The notes beneath the pieces were generated by a model. It was not told where the DNA came from. It was given only the letters and a program-made list of their open reading frames with translations, and searched no databases. Below are positions 12,954 through 15,297 of a stretch of DNA of 15,297 bases, piece by piece. The stretch covers positions 1-15,297 of the forward strand of contig JADFYU010000057.1 of the NCBI GenBank assembly GCA_015232865.1, given 5' to 3'. The position numbers and the translations under genes are program-made. The first letter of the stretch is position 1, and every line of letters starts with the position of its first letter. This stretch comes from Magnetococcales bacterium (GTDB lineage: Bacteria > Pseudomonadota > Magnetococcia > Magnetococcales > UBA8363).

Positions 12954-13849
12954 TACCCACAGAAACAGCAGAGATCCGCATGATCCCGATTTCCCGGATA
13001 GAAGTGATTAATCCCCGTGTCCGCAACCAGAAACAGTTCAGAAAGGTTGTCAACAGCATCGATCGGGTTGGGTTGAAAAAGCCGATTACTGTGGCCATCA
13101 AGCCGGACTCGGATCCGCAAGCCTACTACCTGGCCTGTGGTCAAGGACGCATGGAGGCGTTCATCGAGCTGGAACAGACGGAAATTCCGGCGGTGATTCT
13201 CTCTGCGACCAAAGAGGAGTGCATGGTCATCAGCTTGGTAGAGAACATGGCGCGCAGGCAGCAACGGCCTTTCGAGCTGTTTTCCGCCATCAAGGCATTG
13301 AAGGATCGAGGTTATTCCGATGAGGAGATTGGTACCAAGATCGATATGCCTGCAAAAAAAATCTCGGGTATTCTGAAACTTCTCAATCATGGTGAGGAAG
13401 GGCTGATTCGGGCGGTGATGCATGAGGAAATTCCCATTACCGTAGCCACAACCATCGCCAGTGTGCCGGAAAAGGAGGCGCAAACGGCGCTCCAGGAGGC
13501 TTTCCAATCAGAAGGGTTGCGTGGCCAGGATCTTCGCAAGGCCAAAAGAATTGCCGAACGGCGGTTGCGGTACGGTCCCAAAATGAAAAGTCCTTCCCGA
13601 AAAAAAGAGCCGGGAGAGAAGCTGACCGGTAAAACCCTGGCCCGAACCATCCAACAGGAGTCGGATAGGCGGCAATCATTGGTTAGAAAGGCGGATCTGT
13701 ACCGCAATATCATTCTCTTTGTTTCATCTGCAACCAAAAAACTCATCGCAGACCCCAACTACGTCAACCTATTGCGTGCTGTCGGAATTACGGATATGCC
13801 GTCTCTTCTGGAAAGCCGCATCCATCAACTCGGAAAAGCCCATGAATGA
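12950..13849 (+). CDS. ParB/Spo0J-family DNA-binding protein
   Basis: A 299-aa ParB-fold protein. The N-terminal domain begins MIPISRIEVINPRVRNQ (11-27), then PITVAIKP (45-52), followed by the nucleotide-pocket loop ACGQGRMEAF (62-71), a GERR-type variant, and ENMARRQQRPFELF (98-111), the ENxxR-type motif. Known ParB proteins bind CTP at these places and slide on DNA as clamps. A helix-turn-helix follows (SDEEIGTKIDMPAKKISGIL, 122-141). The C-terminal third is basic (KMKSPSRKKEPG, about 207-218) and helical. It overlaps the recombinase stop and itself overlaps the RepB-like start by eight bases. No ParA ATPase is present, so classical plasmid partition is not obvious. It is more likely to help position or regulate recombinase complexes; that is inference. 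GGAG lies several bases upstream of ATG. Confidence 0.88.
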   Translation: MIPTETAEIRMIPISRIEVINPRVRNQKQFRKVVNSIDRVGLKKPITVAIKPDSDPQAYYLACGQGRMEAFIELEQTEIPAVILSATKEECMVISLVENMARRQQRPFELFSAIKALKDRGYSDEEIGTKIDMPAKKISGILKLLNHGEEGLIRAVMHEEIPITVATTIASVPEKEAQTALQEAFQSEGLRGQDLRKAKRIAERRLRYGPKMKSPSRKKEPGEKLTGKTLARTIQQESDRRQSLVRKADLYRNIILFVSSATKKLIADPNYVNLLRAVGITDMPSLLESRIHQLGKAHE

Positions 13850-14723
13850 GAAAACGGTCAAGCTGGCGTTTGAGCTGCAAAGGGTAAAAATCCCTCTAAG
13901 TCGTCTGATGCCGACCAAGCAGTTGCCTCCGAACATTTCTTCGACAATGAAATACAAACAGACGGAAGTCTCTGTGCGGGAGGTCGGCATCATTGAGGCG
14001 CTCTTGGTGCATCCAAAACCGGATGATTCAGGATTTTATTATTTACTGGATGGACACATGCGTATCCAGATTCTGGATAATATGGGAGTTGCGGAGACTT
14101 TCTGTACGCTTTCGACGGACGATGAAGGGTACATTGCAAACATCATGGTTAATCGTCTGAACTCCATTCAAGAACACATCATGGTTTTTCAGGCCCTGCA
14201 AAATGGCATGTCAGAAGAGGTGTTGGCCGGAAAGTTGGGGATGGATGTCAAAAAGGTCAAAGAGAAGGCCAATTTGTTGGTTGGCATCAGCGAAGAGGTA
14301 GCAGATATGCTGAAACTTCGCAATGTCCCGTATGCTACTTTCAAGGTGCTTAAAAAAATGAATGAGTACCGTCAGATGGAGGTGGTCGAGACGATGATTG
14401 CGGCCAATGATTTTTCCGAAAAATTTGCCAATGCCCTGTTGAAACTGACTCATGATGATCAGTTGGTCGAGCGCCAGATATCCAGGGATGTGGAGGGAAT
14501 GACTCCGGACCAGTTGGCCAGGGTTCAAACAGAGCTGATCAACCTGGAGACGGAATACAAGATGGCCGAAGAGTCATTTGCCGATGACCTGCTGACCGTT
14601 ACAGTTTTTGTCGGATATTTGAGAAAATTACTCGCAAATGAGCGGATCGTTGAATACCTGGAGAGAGAGTATCGAGAGATCTATCAGGAGTTTTTCAGCC
14701 TGACCAAAAGGCAGATCACCTGA
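13842..14723 (+). CDS. RepB-like ParB protein with RepB C-terminal domain
   Basis: A 293-aa protein. The N-terminal ParB-like domain has VKIPLSRLMPTKQLPPNI, KYKQTEVSVREVGIIEAL, and LLDGHMRIQIL (68-78) in place of the GERR loop; the following segment reads NRLNSIQEHIMV instead of EN--R. The second half matches the RepB plasmid-partition C-terminal family: EEVADMLKLRNVPYATFKVL, then MNEYRQMEVVETMIAANDFS and FANALLKLTHDDQL (about 150-208). Proteins with this domain are often encoded after recombinase and ParB genes. The start was set at ATG 13842, inside the end of the ParB-like gene (ATGAATGA), instead of a longer frame from 13719, because residues before it are a shadow of the ParB-like coding sequence. 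The altered motifs suggest that this copy may not bind CTP like its neighbour; it may partner it as a pseudo-ParB. Confidence 0.87.
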   Translation: MNEKTVKLAFELQRVKIPLSRLMPTKQLPPNISSTMKYKQTEVSVREVGIIEALLVHPKPDDSGFYYLLDGHMRIQILDNMGVAETFCTLSTDDEGYIANIMVNRLNSIQEHIMVFQALQNGMSEEVLAGKLGMDVKKVKEKANLLVGISEEVADMLKLRNVPYATFKVLKKMNEYRQMEVVETMIAANDFSEKFANALLKLTHDDQLVERQISRDVEGMTPDQLARVQTELINLETEYKMAEESFADDLLTVTVFVGYLRKLLANERIVEYLEREYREIYQEFFSLTKRQIT

Positions 14724-14742
14724 TCGGGGTAGGTGGAGTGAT

Positions 14743-15045
14743 ATGAACAAGATCGAACTGGCCAATGCGGTTTCCATGAAGACCGGGCTTTCCAAGAACA
14801 AATCCAGGGCCGTCATCAATGCTTTCATCTCTTCGATTACCGAAGCGATGGGCAACGGAGAGGAGGTGGTGATCTCAGGATTCTGCATCTTCGAGATTCG
14901 TGAGATGGCCGAAAGAGAGGTCAGGAACCCCAGAAACGGTAAGAGAATCCTTATCCCAGCCAAACAGGTGGTCCGATTCACTCCTAGCCGGAAACTTTCC
15001 CAGGCGGCCGTTATGTCAACCCGCACCCAATCCACGGAATCATGA
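14743..15045 (+). CDS. HU/IHF-family DNA-bending protein
   Basis: A 100-aa protein of the bacterial histone-like family. The N-terminal helices are MNKIELANAVSMKTGLSKNK, then AVINAFISSITEAMGNGE. The beta-arm region is VVISGFCIFEIREMAEREVR, then NPRNGKRILIPAKQVVRF (about 65-82) and SRKLSQAAV. The usual GFG-F has become GFCIF, with Cys replacing the second Gly. RNP--G and IPA are intact, so the DNA-minor-groove arm should form. The last ten residues (STRTQSTES) are a short extra tail. HU or IHF proteins sharply bend DNA and assist serine recombinase synapsis in known systems, which fits its place just after the RepB-like gene. GGTGGAG (14732-14738) precedes ATG 14743. The stop overlaps the next gene by ATGA. 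Confidence 0.93.
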   Translation: MNKIELANAVSMKTGLSKNKSRAVINAFISSITEAMGNGEEVVISGFCIFEIREMAEREVRNPRNGKRILIPAKQVVRFTPSRKLSQAAVMSTRTQSTES

Positions 15046-15297
15046 ATAACTTCAACCCGGAAGCCAACAGAATGCTGGCTTTGAGAAACCCCCATTTGCT
15101 AAAAGAGTGGCACAAAGAGAAAAATGGCAAATGGACACCGTTCAATACCACCTATTGCAGCAACAGGAAGATCTGGTGGCGATGCGAGTTTGGTCATGAA
15201 TGGATTTCAACGGCAAACAATCGCCACAACGGAAATGGCTGTCCTTACTGTTCCGGTACACTGACACTGCCTGAAAAATCCTTCGCAGTCCGGTTTC
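15042..15297 (+). CDS. Treble-clef zinc-ribbon protein, cut by window end
   Basis: ATG at 15042 (inside the HU stop, ATGA) opens 85 codons to the window edge. The reading has NPHLLKEWHKEKNGKWTP (about 17-34), then NRKIWWRCEFGHEWISTANN and GCPYCSG (about 69-75). This is the Trp-rich probable zinc-ribbon repeat family with WxCxxGHEW and CPYC; Cys53 and His57 (C-x3-H) together with CPYC form the metal site. The following LPEKSFAVRF resembles the lead into another such repeat. Members of this family are often strings of these modules, sometimes fused to a nuclease-like domain, so the missing C-terminus could hold a catalytic part. The overlap indicates the same transcript as HU, hence possibly the same process. 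The function is otherwise unknown. Confidence 0.85.
   Translation, partial: MNNFNPEANRMLALRNPHLLKEWHKEKNGKWTPFNTTYCSNRKIWWRCEFGHEWISTANNRHNGNGCPYCSGTLTLPEKSFAVRF

Noticed and set aside
13719..13841. Upstream extension of the RepB-like protein
   Set aside because: These 41 codons overlap the ParB-like coding sequence in another frame and have no family resemblance; ATG 13842 in the ATGAATGA overlap is the natural start.

Overview
The window looks like an accessory, mosaic region of a bacterial chromosome or large plasmid, probably proteobacterial. The reasons are Shine-Dalgarno-led overlapping genes, mid-range base composition, a DinJ-type antitoxin, HU, a RepB C-terminal-domain protein, and a minus-strand intrinsic terminator with a TTCG loop. 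I cannot name the species. No rRNA, complete tRNA or CRISPR array is visible.

Layout. (1) Positions 2-208 hold the 3' end of a large serine recombinase (plus strand) that enters from outside the window. (2) Positions 419-4158 (minus) hold a two-gene unit: a SNF2/HepA-family ATPase followed by a SWIM zinc-finger protein. (3) Positions 4159-5015 hold no convincing gene but are dense in symmetric and repeated sequence: a 14-bp palindrome, five copies of a CCGACT/AGTCGG core, a 10-bp hairpin, an intrinsic terminator, a tRNA-3'-end-like sequence and a twice-repeated stem element. (4) Positions 5016-8983 (minus) hold a three-gene operon: a RapA-type SNF2 ATPase with a long unusual N-terminal region, a coiled-coil/zinc-ribbon protein, and a small Cys/His-motif protein. 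(5) Positions 9082-9216 are the leftover N-terminus of a DDE transposase, followed by a small conserved hypothetical gene (9280-9528, minus). (6) From 9632 to the right edge everything is on the plus strand: a DinJ-like antitoxin, an XRE regulator, a ParD-like/resolvase-like fusion, a possible 56-aa ORF, a serine recombinase, a ParB-like protein, a RepB-like protein, HU, and a treble-clef zinc-ribbon protein cut by the window end.

The most unusual object is the 311-aa protein at 10160-11095. It joins a ParD-type ribbon-helix-helix N-terminus, a second ParD_like antitoxin segment and a serine-recombinase catalytic domain in which the nucleophilic serine is alanine. That domain closely resembles the N-terminus of the apparently active recombinase encoded downstream at 11406-12953, so it looks like a catalytically dead paralog recruited to antitoxin-type DNA-binding domains. 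I infer that it could act as a site-specific regulator or dominant-negative partner of the recombinase.

The recombinase, ParB-like and RepB-like genes overlap end to start (ATGA at 12950-12953, then an 8-base overlap). HU follows after a 19-base gap, and the zinc-ribbon gene overlaps HU by ATGA. This suggests one translationally coupled unit in which a recombinase, two ParB-fold DNA-sliding or clamp candidates and a DNA-bending protein work on the same DNA. The recombinase-ParB-RepB association recurs in bacterial genomes, but I know of no established function for it. The two SNF2-type modules to the left are the sort of chromatin- or RNA-polymerase-remodelling ATPases common in defence-rich islands. 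A defence role here is inference from context only.
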